DNA of 64,000 nucleotides, taken from contig CAJNOI010000048.1 of the NCBI GenBank assembly GCA_905250115.1, positions 415,113 through 479,112 of the forward strand. Direction: 5' to 3'. The notes beneath the pieces are model-generated. The model ran no database searches and was not told the DNA's origin. It worked only from the letters and a program-made list of their open reading frames with translations. This stretch comes from Adineta steineri (Eukaryota > Rotifera > Eurotatoria > Adinetida > Adinetidae). Of this stretch, positions 12,115 to 24,200 are shown piece by piece (position 1 is the stretch's first letter; every line of letters starts with the position of its first letter). The translations under genes and the position numbers were made by a program.

Positions 12115-13624
12115 TAAAACTAAGTTAATTAGTACGATATGTATACTAAGAAGTGCATTCTTTGTCATAAAAACTGATGAATAGAGAAGAAGAAAAAAAA
12201 CTCATCTGGTAATCGATGATTTGTTGTTTACAACAAATTTTTTTAGCAGCTGTATGCCGAGCGAACTACGAGACAAGAGTGATGATTGTATTGTCTGATA
12301 TACTTATAATGCTTTACTATCTATTTCCTGCACTCACTGACTAGCCGAATATTTTATATTTACACATTGAACAGTAAATAGACAACAGAAAAGCATATAT
12401 GTCGAAAAGAATTGTAATTATCATCAAAACTAAAAAATCTCTTCACTAGATTTTTTTTATAAAAGTAATTGAACATAAATAGATAAACTGTTCGTATATG
12501 TATATATTGAGACTAGACATAAAGTCTAGAACGAAAGCAATAAACGAATTATTTTGTTTGCTAAATGTGTATTGTTATTCCATCGTCGTCGTACGATAGA
12601 CGAAGAATAAGGAGAAGAAGAAAAAATAGAAGAAGAAGTCTTCTCCTTGTCTTTTTTTCTCATTCGTTCTTGCTTATAATTATCTCTCGGGTTTATGCGC
12701 GCAGAGGAAGAAGTAAGGGAAGAGAAAAAAAACGAGAAAAATGAATGCAAGCCTATTGTAAAAAATAATCGAGTATCTGACTGGGTGTATGTTCGCGCTC
12801 GCGCGTTTCATCGTTGGAGAACATTTTTTTTCTTCTTTTTCTGTTCGTTGTCGTCAGAACTCTTCTACATCAAGCATCCTCTCAACTCTTGTCATTATCA
12901 TTATCGACGGCAAAGATTTATAGTACTATCATATTTCGTCTTCACCAGATAGTTTTTTTCTCTGTTGGTCTATTTAAATGTTTTTCTCACCGGTTTTAGG
13001 TAAGTTTCTATTTCCGATAATTTTCCTATATCCTTGACCTTCAATTAACAAAATACGATANNNNNNNNNNCGATAGATATATACTTAGAAAAACGACCTA
13101 TATTATATCTATCGACCGGATCTTATACTCGACAACACTCTAAACACCATATATGAAAGAAAATACTTTGAACTAAACTGATATTTTAATTATATACTGC
13201 ATGCTCGAATAGATCTTCATTGTTATTATTATTTCGTAGTGTTTAATTTAGCACGATGTGATAATGAAAAAAATAAAATTCATTTATGATTTTTGTTTTC
13301 AAATATCATAGAAATAAAATAAATGTTTTATTTAACTCATGTGACCTTTGATATGGAATAATTCTTTACTGTTCTCAATGCAATGATCCTTCTGTTCTTC
13401 TTTTGATAGACGAGATAAATATCTATCGAAGGTTATCAGTCAGTTATTCGTATATATTATATACTATTCTTTGTGTAATGATTTCGATCATACTATAGTT
13501 TGACATAAACAAAGATGAACACACGTCGATAATGTCAGTCGACATGATCATTCGTCACTTAATATAGTATAAATATTAGATTAATTCATCTAGATAAACA
13601 TACAACAGTCAAGAAAAATTCATC
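12115..13624. other. Intergenic with 10-N assembly gap (13061-13070)
   Basis: Holds the flank of the hAT-like element, a purine-rich patch (12600-12750) and a T/C-rich stretch ending in a donor-like TTTTAGGTAAGT near 12996-13006, which could end an untranslated first exon. Open frames at 12526-12999 are low complexity and unrecognisable. No calsyntenin transmembrane exon was found here. The gap could hide sequence. Confidence 0.45.
13061..13070. other. Assembly gap (10 N)
   Basis: Ten Ns between GATA and CGAT; the true gap length is unknown. Confidence 0.99.
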
Positions 13625-13930
13625 ATGCATCGTTTTACAATTGTTTTTCTTCTATGTACAATTCTATTTGTAGCCTTTGCAGTAGGTAAAAATGCAACAT
13701 GTAGTTTTCCACGTTGTCGTATGGCTTGTCCTTATGGATATAAAAGTGGTAAAGATGGTTGTGCTATATGTTCATGCAAGAAGACTCAATGTGTAGGTGA
13801 CCAAATACCACTTGAAGGATATTTTTGTGGACGTGGTGTCAATCATCGTGATTGTCCAAAGACACATAAATGTGTTATCGAACCTCAAGATCGTTATGCT
13901 GTCTGTTGTCCTCGTCGTCGTCGTCAATAA
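13625..13930 (+). CDS. Small secreted Cys-rich protein: antistasin-like module plus CGRG module
   Basis: 101 residues, intronless as read. A hydrophobic signal peptide covers about residues 1-21. An antistasin-like motif follows at about 26-51, C-x4-C-x3-CPYGYKSGKDGC-x2-C-x-C, as in leech-type serine protease inhibitors. A second six-Cys module at about 56-95 reads PLEGYFCGRG, DCPKTHKC and YAVCCP. It ends in an Arg-rich tail (RRRRQ). The second module recurs in the next gene, so the two are tandem paralogues with one domain exchanged. The family suggests an extracellular protease inhibitor or cuticle/defence protein; the actual target is unknown. AATAAA occurs about 65 bp after the stop. Confidence 0.85.
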   Translation: MHRFTIVFLLCTILFVAFAVGKNATCSFPRCRMACPYGYKSGKDGCAICSCKKTQCVGDQIPLEGYFCGRGVNHRDCPKTHKCVIEPQDRYAVCCPRRRRQ

Positions 13931-14918
13931 TCATCATCATCATATCAATATGTAAATCTTTCATTTGATAACACATGTATTCATTTCTGTATATAAATAA
14001 AAAAACTAATTAATATGATCATATTTCAATCTTTTACTTCTAATAAAATAAAAACTAATTAATAGATAGAACAAGTCTCATATTATAGACCGTTAGTAAG
14101 CAACAGATTCAAAGAAAACTATTCATAATTAATAGATTTTCAAATGTTAACAAATTGTTTTTGAATAGTTAAAATTATCATACAATCTTCGTCTATGTCA
14201 AATGACGAAATTAATTAGATTGCTATTCTATTGAGATAACGTTTTTATAACGAAAATACATTCTAATACACATATGTAATTAGTTCTTATCAGTGAATGT
14301 CCAACATGTTAACATGTAAAAAGGTCAAACGGACATAGATAGATATTTCTGAAAGAATGGCATAGATTAACATCATCTTAATTGATATGGTTGTCTTCTG
14401 CTATATTAGTTTCTAGCTATTTTTAATAGTAATTAAAATATGAACTGCATTTGTTCTATATACGTTGACATCATTAATCAAGATTCATGTTTAATAATCC
14501 ATGTAAATAAAATCTGACATACTACAAGTATAATCAGCTTGTAAAAAGTTTATTTCATCAAAACAGATAGAAGAGTAACAGATTTTTTTAAAAACAAATA
14601 CTAATGTATCATCTGCTATGAAATATTTCTAAAGCATTATTGTTACAAATCAATAATAAAAATAACATATAAAACACCATCAAGTTTTGTTACTTCTATT
14701 ATTTGTCAGTATTATTTCTACATTAGAAAGACTTAGAGTGTGCCTGGATAAATAATAACAATAACAAAATTTATCAATTATAAAATGAAAAGATCCATAC
14801 TTGTCCAGCTGTTATCTATTGAAATCATTATGTGAATATATATATATATATACATGTAAATTCAACACAGAAAACAGTTTCATATATAGATAATATTGAC
14901 ATATTCTTTCGACAAAGG
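13931..14918. other. Intergenic between the two secreted Cys-rich genes
   Basis: Roughly 1 kb, strongly AT-rich. I see no coding pattern, RNA gene or repeat structure beyond short AT runs. Confidence 0.5.
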
Positions 14919-15281
14919 ATGGTTTTACTCAAGTTTATCTTTATTGCATTTATCGTATTTCTGGTAACTCCGTTGAATGCTCGATGTCCTCATAAACCAG
15001 ATAATCCATGTAAAAATGGTGGAGCTCCACTTAAAGGCTATTTTTGTGGACGTGGTGCTAGTCATGTAGATTGTCTATCAACTCATGAGTGTATTATTGC
15101 ACCCGATGATACATATGCTGTTTGCTGTCCTCGTGCACAATCATCCGAGAAACCAGGTTCATGTCCAAACCCATCAACTGGTATAGGTTCCTGCCTTGCT
15201 AAATGTTCTACTGATAGCGACTGTCCAGATGCTCAGAAATGTTGTGGTAATTGCCCTCGAGATTGCGTACAACCTGTTTAA
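14919..15281 (+). CDS. Small secreted Cys-rich protein: CGRG module plus WAP domain
   Basis: 120 residues from the ATG at 14919. An upstream in-frame ATG at 14832 would add a polar segment before the signal peptide, so the internal start is preferred. The signal peptide is about residues 1-21 (MVLLKFIFIAFIVFLVTPLNA). A module at 37-71 reads PLKGYFCGRG, THECII and YAVCCPR, nearly identical to its upstream neighbour. A C-terminal whey-acidic-protein domain at 82-116 has all eight cysteines, with the CSTDSDCPDAQKCC core. WAP domains commonly inhibit serine proteases or act as antimicrobial peptides. The pairing suggests an extracellular inhibitor role; this is inference. No introns. Confidence 0.87.
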   Translation: MVLLKFIFIAFIVFLVTPLNARCPHKPDNPCKNGGAPLKGYFCGRGASHVDCLSTHECIIAPDDTYAVCCPRAQSSEKPGSCPNPSTGIGSCLAKCSTDSDCPDAQKCCGNCPRDCVQPV

Positions 15282-17802
15282 AGACAAGTATATGAATATT
15301 TTTCGCTGATAATAAAATTCAATATGAATAAAATCAGTTATCATAAGAAAATTTTTAAATTATTCTTTCTATTGATATTAATTTTGATCATATTACAAAT
15401 TCAAGTGTTACCTAGATAGTCACACGTAATAGATAACAGAGAAAAAGAAAACTTCCGTATGCAAAATAAGTTTTTGAAAACATTCACGACTTTTGTAAAG
15501 GTACAAATCAATAACAAATGATCATTAATCTTATTTTTATTTGAAAATACCAAGCATCTTCTCTGAATGTAAAGAAAACAATTACCCTAATAAACAAGGT
15601 ATAGAGAATAAATGATCCTCTCATCTATACAAACAACATTCATCAAGCGTAGTGTAATAAATTTTTATGAAATAACATTGCCGACTGAATATAATTCACT
15701 ATCATTTAATCATATTGAATAGCAAATCTATTTTTTCTAGACTAACAATCATGTCATCAGCAGTTTGGAATGTGAGATTGTATAAATATCTATTGTTACT
15801 GTCAAAAGTTTTATACAAAAAGAAAATAGATAATCAATACAATTAGATAAAACACCCAAGAGTCTTGTAAGAATATGAATATAATTTAATTTTACTAGTA
15901 CATATTACATAAGCACATGTAATGGTAATTGACGATTGAAAGACTTTTTTTTTATTTAATTATTCTATATGAAAATATGATATTAAATCAACTACGCTGT
16001 TCCTCATATTTTTTTTAATTCATGAAAATTTTTGCAATGACTGCTATTCTATTTTTCTTCTTCTTTGTATAACAATGATGAAGAGATTGAGAAAGAAGAA
16101 AAATGAATGACTCAATGTGTCCCAAGACGATCTTGTCGAACGGATTGATTGTATCGAATTCTAGAAGCTTCTCATCGAAATTTGATAGTATATCGTATGA
16201 TTTTATATATGAGAGAATCATTCGCTCATAGATCCCCAGAGTAGAATTTAGTTGAAAATAATAAAACGTCGGCTACGAAAAGATCTATCATCGAATCTTA
16301 ACTCACAAGATTCTATGTTAAATTCATCTGGCGAAGTTAATATAGGAAGTTACTAAGTGTGCAGCTTATAGAGTAAAATAATGATGACACCTATATACAA
16401 ACATTTGCTTCTTTTCTATACTACATCAATTATTGCAATGAGCAACAATATATAATATTGGAAACATTAAAAGTAAGTAATTAAAATTATAGAGAATTTT
16501 TCTTGACACCTTTCATTCAGATATTTTTGTCACGTCCAAAAACTATCTGTAATTTATTTCTTCATTAGATATTTGTGTTAGACATAGTGCACTTTCGAAT
16601 AAGATAAAAATAAGATCTTCATGACTCTCCATTACAGCATGTTGGTTGTAAGAAGAAAAATAAAAACTAACATGACATTCATATAAAAGATCCTTCATCC
16701 TGTAAAAAAAACCAGTTCAAACTTATTAATGTTTTTAAATCGAGGACAAAATCGGGTTAAGATGACGTTAAGAAGAAGATGAAGCAATATCATTGAAAAA
16801 TATCTTGTATTCAAATAGGGTTGTAATCATCTCAAAATGGCAGCTATATAATAAAAAAATTGAAAACATCATCTCTAATTTACATAAATTACTATTTGAA
16901 CATTTCTTTCTTCTATTAGAAATTATTAATAATTTATTCGTGTACTACTTCACAAACTAATATCATATTCAATCGAAAGACATATCTAATATTTTTTTGT
17001 TTTCTATATATCTCTATAATAATCATCAAAGTCAATAGAGGCTAGGTTTTTATTTAAGATAAGAAAAAGAAAGGATTAGTATCTATGACTGATAGATAAT
17101 TGACTATTATTTATTTGATAAGAAATATAATACTTTATGGTTAGATGATATTTATTCTTGAATTGAATTGAATACATACATAATCTAATTATTTAATGGT
17201 TCGTTCGTTTTTCTTTTGTTTCAATTTATATAGTATAATTTGTTCAATTTTGAAAATTTCATATGTGATATTGACATATAACAATAAGTGACTTATCCTG
17301 CTGTGTACGACTGTTTATGTGTGGCAGATAGCAAACGTGCAAAACCCCGGAGATGAATATTCCTAAATTAACTCGATGCATGCTACTGTTCTATAAGAAG
17401 GAAAGAAGAAAAAAAAAGAATCTAAAGCGTATGTGCATGTTTTCAGTTTATTATAAGTATAGTGAAACACAACGGAAATCCATAATTGCCGCTAGTCTAA
17501 CCGAGAGACATACAACAGAACTTACAACTCTATCTCTTCCTACTCTCTCTCATCATTAGTAGTGGTTGTATCTCAGTCTATTTATTCTTATCCTTTGATA
17601 AATATGACTTGAACGAATCACTGTGAGCAACAAGAAAAGGCATAATAAAATAGAATAGAAAAGAAAACAAACGGTAGGGTATTACTAACTAAATTATTCT
17701 TATGTTTATATCCTATATAAGTCTATTCAATTAAGTAAAACATAACAATGCCAGCTAATATTCTTTAGATGTAAGTTTAAAATTATTTTTAAAAACAAAA
17801 TT
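15282..17802. other. Intergenic, upstream of the PDE4 locus
   Basis: 2.5 kb of AT-rich DNA. Open frames at 16015-16221 (minus) and 17353-17559 (plus) have no family signal. The last few hundred bases are presumably the promoter and 5' UTR of the most distal PDE4 first exon. Confidence 0.45.
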
Positions 17803-18278
17803 ATGATTGGTACGCGTCATCGACAAGATTTAACAAGTTCTAGTATATGTTCAACATGTTCTGCGACTAGTACGAATGCTCGATGGAGTGATATATCTTC
17901 TAGAGCAAAATTTAATCCGACTATAGTAACATCTCAAAGGCCAATAATAAAATCCACTCGTCGTTGTATAATTTCTTCAGTTCCACCGTCATGGTCGCCA
18001 ATTTCTTCAGTTTTACCTCAAACTACCACACTTCGTGATTTTTGTTTACCACGACAAGAACCTCGACCACCAAATGATGTACTAAATCGGTCACCATTAA
18101 GTTCATGTTCACCATCATTAGCTAAATTTAGTCGGACGAGTCTTGGACAACATGTTTCAATATCAACAAGTACAACAACACTTCCATCAACAATCAATCC
18201 AAATAATACTCTTCATCCACCAATGTCTTATCTTACCGTTACTGGTCTTAACATACATCATCAGCGACGTCATACACG
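17803..18278 (+). CDS. PDE4: PDE4 alternative first exon L1 (long form)
   Basis: An ATG-started exon of 158 codons plus two bases, ending CG before a GTAAAT donor. It joins in frame to the UCR1 exon (...RRHTR then FDVDG). The peptide is Ser/Thr/Pro-rich without a known domain, as is usual for PDE4 isoform-specific N-termini, which control targeting. The intron to UCR1 would be about 12 kb, the longest in the window. Transcript support is needed to link it firmly. Confidence 0.72.
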
Positions 18279-21200
18279 GTAAATCTATTCGATTATATAT
18301 AATTATTTTTACGCGAGCAATCTATTTCGATATTTGTTTTCCTATTTCCTATCATTACCAATAATAAGTCTAAATTTTTGTCTGTATTTTTGACAGTTCT
18401 CAGTATACTTAGATAATTATATTTTAACAGGCGATTAGATCTTACGAATTTTCAAAAACAAAATACTATCGAACTACGTATAGTTCTTATCCTAATAGAG
18501 TAAAATATTTAGGTGAATAATCAATAATATATGAAGATTTAAATAATAAACATGAATTAATAACTAAGATATGCGAAATAGTATGTAGATTTCGTATTAA
18601 TAATATTAAATAAATAAATAAAAATGTCCTTCTATTATATATTTGTATAATAGAGTTCAAGTTATTATGGATTCCCTTTGAAGTTTTACTCTTTCATCTT
18701 TTATTTTGATTCGATCAACAACGTCCCATGATGTTTAATATTTAATACATTCAATCATTTTTTTTCTTTTCTATAAATCTCTTTATATTCAACGAAATAT
18801 CAGATATTTTAGATTAAATAATCGAAACATTAGTAAAGATAACAGGAACTTAATTGAATATTGAGCGATTTAATAGCGTATGATTAGGAGTAAATGGGAT
18901 CTTTATTTTTACTCACTCGTTTAGATTTGTTCATATTGAATTTGGAAAAACTCATTTTTCATTCATTCAGACGAACATATTGTTTTAGTTATTCGTCTCA
19001 ACTTAATTTTTTTATTTATGTGAATAACATCGCTCTCAGCTCCGGTACATCCAAACCGGTCGGAATTTCCAAGATATGCTAGTAAGGATAGTGAAAAGGC
19101 TATAATACAATTATCAGCTGTATAGTTTTATGTTTGAGCGCGATATTCACCAATTAAAATTTGTTTTTATTTGAAAGAGTATATCATGTTATGGTGCATA
19201 ACAGACCCTATTTTTTTAGCAAAAAAGAGAGATTACAAGTTTAATGAATTGAAAAAGTCTCAAAGAATAGATGTCTAATTATATCAGTGTCTATATATCT
19301 AATAAAAAGAATATTTAATTTAAAAGAAGGATTCTGTCATATAGCACATCCTGATATACTTTTTCAAGCAAAAATAGAGCATAAATATGTCAAATAAATC
19401 TTGACAGCAAAGTTTGAGATACACGATTGACAAAAGTATAAACTGACAAAAACACTTTCTGTTCTATCGAGAAAAATCTCAATTTCTTTAATTGACAAAG
19501 AAGTTTTGAATAAAAATCATATCATTTCTGAAAGATCTAAGGAAGAACTCTTTTCCCGTACATTGATTTCCATTTCGGATTTCCTGACATAAATTGACCC
19601 TTTTTCTTGAGCGAAGAAAGCCTCTTAATATTTCGAAAGTAACTTTTTCATATCAGTTATGCCTTGAAATACTCTACGAAATCGTGTACTTTTCATTTAT
19701 CCAAATAACATCCATCATATCTCGAGACATGCTGCAAATAATTAATAAGCGAGATATGGTCAAAATATTAGAGGCTTATTTTTCCGGGGACACCTGATAA
19801 TATAATTTACTCATTCAAAATAAATGTAACAAGAAGATAGAATTGCATCTATTCTTGTAATTAACCTACGATACAATTTTTTATCTTAACACAAAGGTCA
19901 TAATAAGATTGCATATATATTTTCAATGGAAAAATTAAACTTTGACAGAACATAACAACTGAACCAACTTGATGATGTTTCTTTATCGCTACATTAAATC
20001 AGTATCATATTCTTCATTATAATAAAATTATATCAATGTAATGATGATGTTTACAGTGGATAGCGCGAACGAGATTATTTTCGTTTAATGTTTGAATTTC
20101 CCTATTCTTACCGTTATGACAAAATAGAATAGCATTATTTTTTTCTTTGTACAAACGTTTACTCATAAATTACAAAACTAAGGTCTTCTATCTTTTTTTG
20201 AAACGTGATTTTTCATGAGTTATATTACAAAAAAATAATATGTTATCAAAATATCATATAGAAAAAAAGTCTACTAATACGTCAGAGATAGTTAACAAAT
20301 TTTTCCTGTTTTCTTTCCGAGAAAAGTATATAGATCTTTAAAATATATTTATTATATACAACAAAGTTTTCTTCTGTTCACCGAAATAACATCTATGAAT
20401 AATTACTAGTTTTGTTTTTTTAATATATAAGTTGCTCGATACTTTGATAAAAACACAATATCAAAAAGCTTTCATTATATATAAATAGATTTCAATAGTA
20501 TTCTATTCTTTATTATAAATATTCATCAAAGGGTGAAAAAAAAATTTTTTCTTCTTCCCGTAAATCTGCAACTTGAGATATTGACATCCGGTACAGGAAC
20601 ACATGTTAATATAATATTTATGTCACGAATTAATGTAGTTTTTACTGCGAAATATTCTCAAATTTTTCTCTATTATAAATTGCAAGGTCGTTTTTTTTTT
20701 GTTACTCATGTGTAATATTTATTTTATATGACAGATGAAATACATATTGCTTGTTAATTAAGTTGATAAATTATTATTAGTCTGACTCTAATTTGTAATA
20801 TCTTAAGTATGAAATATAGTTTTCTTTTTCTTTTTGATACTTGTGAAACAATTAAGCATAACTTTATCATAAGTATCTTAGTACCCTCTCAGACAAGAGC
20901 AAACGTTTTCAGTTCAAGTATATTTCTGACGTCAAAATATAATATCACTAAAAGAATATTTTCATGTTTTATTAGAAGAAGAAAAATTAATATTTGTCTT
21001 CAAATAATACGTTCAATTATGTATGAATTATATACATTTGTTTTTATCTACGATATAATAATAGTTGTGTTTTAAGTGCATTTTTTTTTCTAAATGGTAT
21101 TTAATAGAATTGAATCATAAAAAAAAATATGTTTTTTTTGTACATGACATTCATATATGCAAATGATTTATATTCGATCATATTTCATATACATATATAT

Positions 21201-24200
21201 ATTTTGTAGATTGAATGTACTTTAAAATAAATATACGATATCGACCGTGGAGGTCAGTTTATCCAGCGTTTAAACAAACATAGAATGACGAAAGAGAGAT
21301 AATATTTCAATGGCGTTGTTACACGTAATATTTTTCTTGTCACTAGAATCCGCTCCAGTTATTACTTTGTAAAAGATGATGATGATGATGAGCATTTTGT
21401 ATATTCCAATGACTATGTTTCACAACTTAGTACTTAGAAAGGACGAGAGACACAGAGAGAGAGAGAGAGAAAAAAGTACTTATGTCAACATTAATAGCTG
21501 GAAGACGCGTTGAGGAAACACATAAATGAACATGTTATCGATCTCGACTGTTGATGTATTCCTACTTGCCGTCTACAATACTACGCGCTCTTACAGAAAA
21601 GTAACGATAAAAAGGAAAAAAAGAGAAGAAAAAGAAGAAGGAGAAGAAGAACAACATTACTATTACTACCTCTAGCTAACATGATCTTTTAACAAACGAC
21701 TAAATAACGAAGATTATAATGCATATATAAGTAGTGAGTATATAAAAATTTGGAACAAACTTCAAGTAAATTAATGGCCGCTACTGCTGATAGTCGACGA
21801 CGTTTTGCTCATGCTAGATTTCAAACACGAAGGTATTTACAAGAAAAAAATTATTCTTTTATTTTTTTATTAAATTTCTTCTTCCTAACAATCATACATG
21901 ATTGATCATCAATCAAAAACTAATTCGTTTATCATTATTATCGAATTGAAAAGAAGAACTAGTATATCTATTAACTAGAAAGGTTAACCGATATAGACAT
22001 ATATTTCTAATTGAACATACATATATTTCTATTCTTGCTTTTACTTAATGAAAGAAAGTTTCATCTTACTCATTCTTCAAGGAGAACTAAATAGACATGT
22101 ATCTATGAAAAATTAAACGCATTAACACAAAATCTTCTTAAAAAGTTACTAGACGATTTTGTTTCCAATGGGTAATTCCATTGAACTTCGTTATGAAGAA
22201 AAAGAGAGGAGTAAAACAATATAAGTATAAATCCAGAAAATGTTTTTTTTGTCATGTACTAGAAAACCTATTATTATTATCATTTATCTACGTTCGATAA
22301 AATAATGTTTGATCAAGAAATTGTTAAAATTTTATTTAAGTTTCTTTTTTTTTGACGTCAGTCATGTCGGAAATAATCACCATCTTGATATTTCTCATCT
22401 TTCATCATAAATTACATTTATGTTATATTCGTTTACTTATTCTATTTTCAATTCACTAATGATGCTTGAAAAAAAAGAGAAAGAAGAAATCATGGATTAC
22501 TAAGTTCGGCTTTATTCGAGGCCATTAGCGCTTTTAGTCTTATTCAAAGAAACTATACAATTGAATAGAAAATATAGTGTTTTTTATGAGAAGCAAAAAC
22601 TAATTTATCTTCTTTTTTTGTTGTTGGCCAAAAAAAAAGTGTCAGAGAAACTGTTCTGAGAAAAAAAACGCATGATAATAATCGAACTTATTCAAGTAGA
22701 AAAATCACACATGATCGATGGAGAATGACAGTAGGTCAGCGATAAGATAAATTGAGGAAAAAAAAGAGTAAGAACAAAGAAAGAAGCAAGTAGACGCACA
22801 TTTATACGCAGGATGTGTCTAAAGGCATACTTAATTTAATATTTAGTTCTTTTCATAATAAATGATGCACACGATTTGTGATGGTAATGTTCGATTATAA
22901 TTTTATTATTATACTTCATACTACTTGTTGTGATTGATTCTTGTTCGAATATATAATCAATAACTTCTCAACAGTTATTCGGCAACTTGTTTTCTATCTA
23001 CGACGATAAACAGGTGTTAGAAGATTTCAATCAAATCATCTTTCAGCTATATATTTCTTATTTATTGACATAATATTGATACCAAATATACATTAATGGT
23101 TTTCTATAAAAAAGAAGAAACAAGAAACTACATGAAGTACCAATTCTCGTTTATATGAATTAGTAGCATCTATTCGGTCGAATAACATTACAGCAAGCTG
23201 TTCTTCCTTTTTTTGTTTTGCTTATTGTGTCTGTTTTCGCGTCTTTCGATGAAACGTACTCAGCTTTTGTTCTTTCCTCATTCTATCGATATAGTCTTTA
23301 CGATCGACCTAAACACGACATTTCTATTTTGTATTCACAAGACATACAAAAGCATGCAACAGTGTGCATAGAGTTGTACGTGTCCTATTATTATTCTAAA
23401 ACGTTTAGTGACTGTAATTGACTATAAGAAGAGAGAGGAAGAAAAAAAAGAAACGAAACATAGTCAATCATTATTACCATGCCGTTAGGTGAAAATCTCA
23501 ATCAAGATTCTTCATCATCATCATCACCAATACGTCATTTCCTTATTGTTCCATCATTTAATCCTGAACGTCGACATTCATGGGGAAATATTGTTCCACA
23601 TACATCAGAACGGAATTCTGATAAAAAATTATCTGTAAATATTGTTGATACAGATTTTCTAAGGTGAGAAGTTTTTATTTTTATTTATTATAATTAAAAT
23701 GGTGTTTAGAAAAGTAATGAGACAAAAGAGAAGAGAAAAATATAGTAGAAAACAAAGAAGAAAATGATAAATGCTAGCATTGAATATTTTATATATATAT
23801 ATGCGCTTTCATTCGTGTCTCATTAGCACTTTCCTTCCGGCGTTTGTCCTCGACATTTATGCCTATGTGTTCATATTTGTAACGCTTACAAATCAAAATC
23901 AACTTCTCGTTAATCATATGTATATCTATATGTATTAAGATATTAATAATTATGGATTTTTATCGACGTTTTCTTGCATTACCTTTATGTGAACGACGCC
24001 ATTCAATAGGACCGTCACTTGCTAGCAAACGTGTTAAGTGAGCAAATTTATTTTATTTATTCATAATATATCGTAGTTTAGTTCTTGCAAATAGAAGTCA
24101 AATGTGCTCCTTTTTATATTGCATGACTATTTTTCTTTTCATTATTGTCGATTAAAAAGAAGAAAAGTCGATTAGAGAATCTCAAGTCAATATTTTTATT

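Noticed and set aside
12246-12350. Hydrophobic frame after a TTTTTTAG acceptor-like site, considered as calsyntenin TM exon
   Set aside because: The hydrophobic frame needs phase 1, but the calsyntenin exon would end in phase 0; the in-phase reading hits a stop after eleven codons.
12526-12999. Open frames on both strands before the first assembly gap
   Set aside because: Translations of GAA/TTC-rich DNA. The hydrophobic one at 12814-12999 was considered as a missing calsyntenin membrane exon but has no matching acceptor, phase or flanking basic tail.
17353-17559. Possible extra coding exon upstream of PDE4 L1
   Set aside because: No donor in phase 2 and no recognisable protein.
19590-19797. 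Inverted pair AAGCCTCTTAATATTT / AAATATTAGAGGCTT as a mobile element
   Set aside because: Only about 15 bp match with a gap, no target duplication and no wider inverted homology; too weak in AT-rich DNA.
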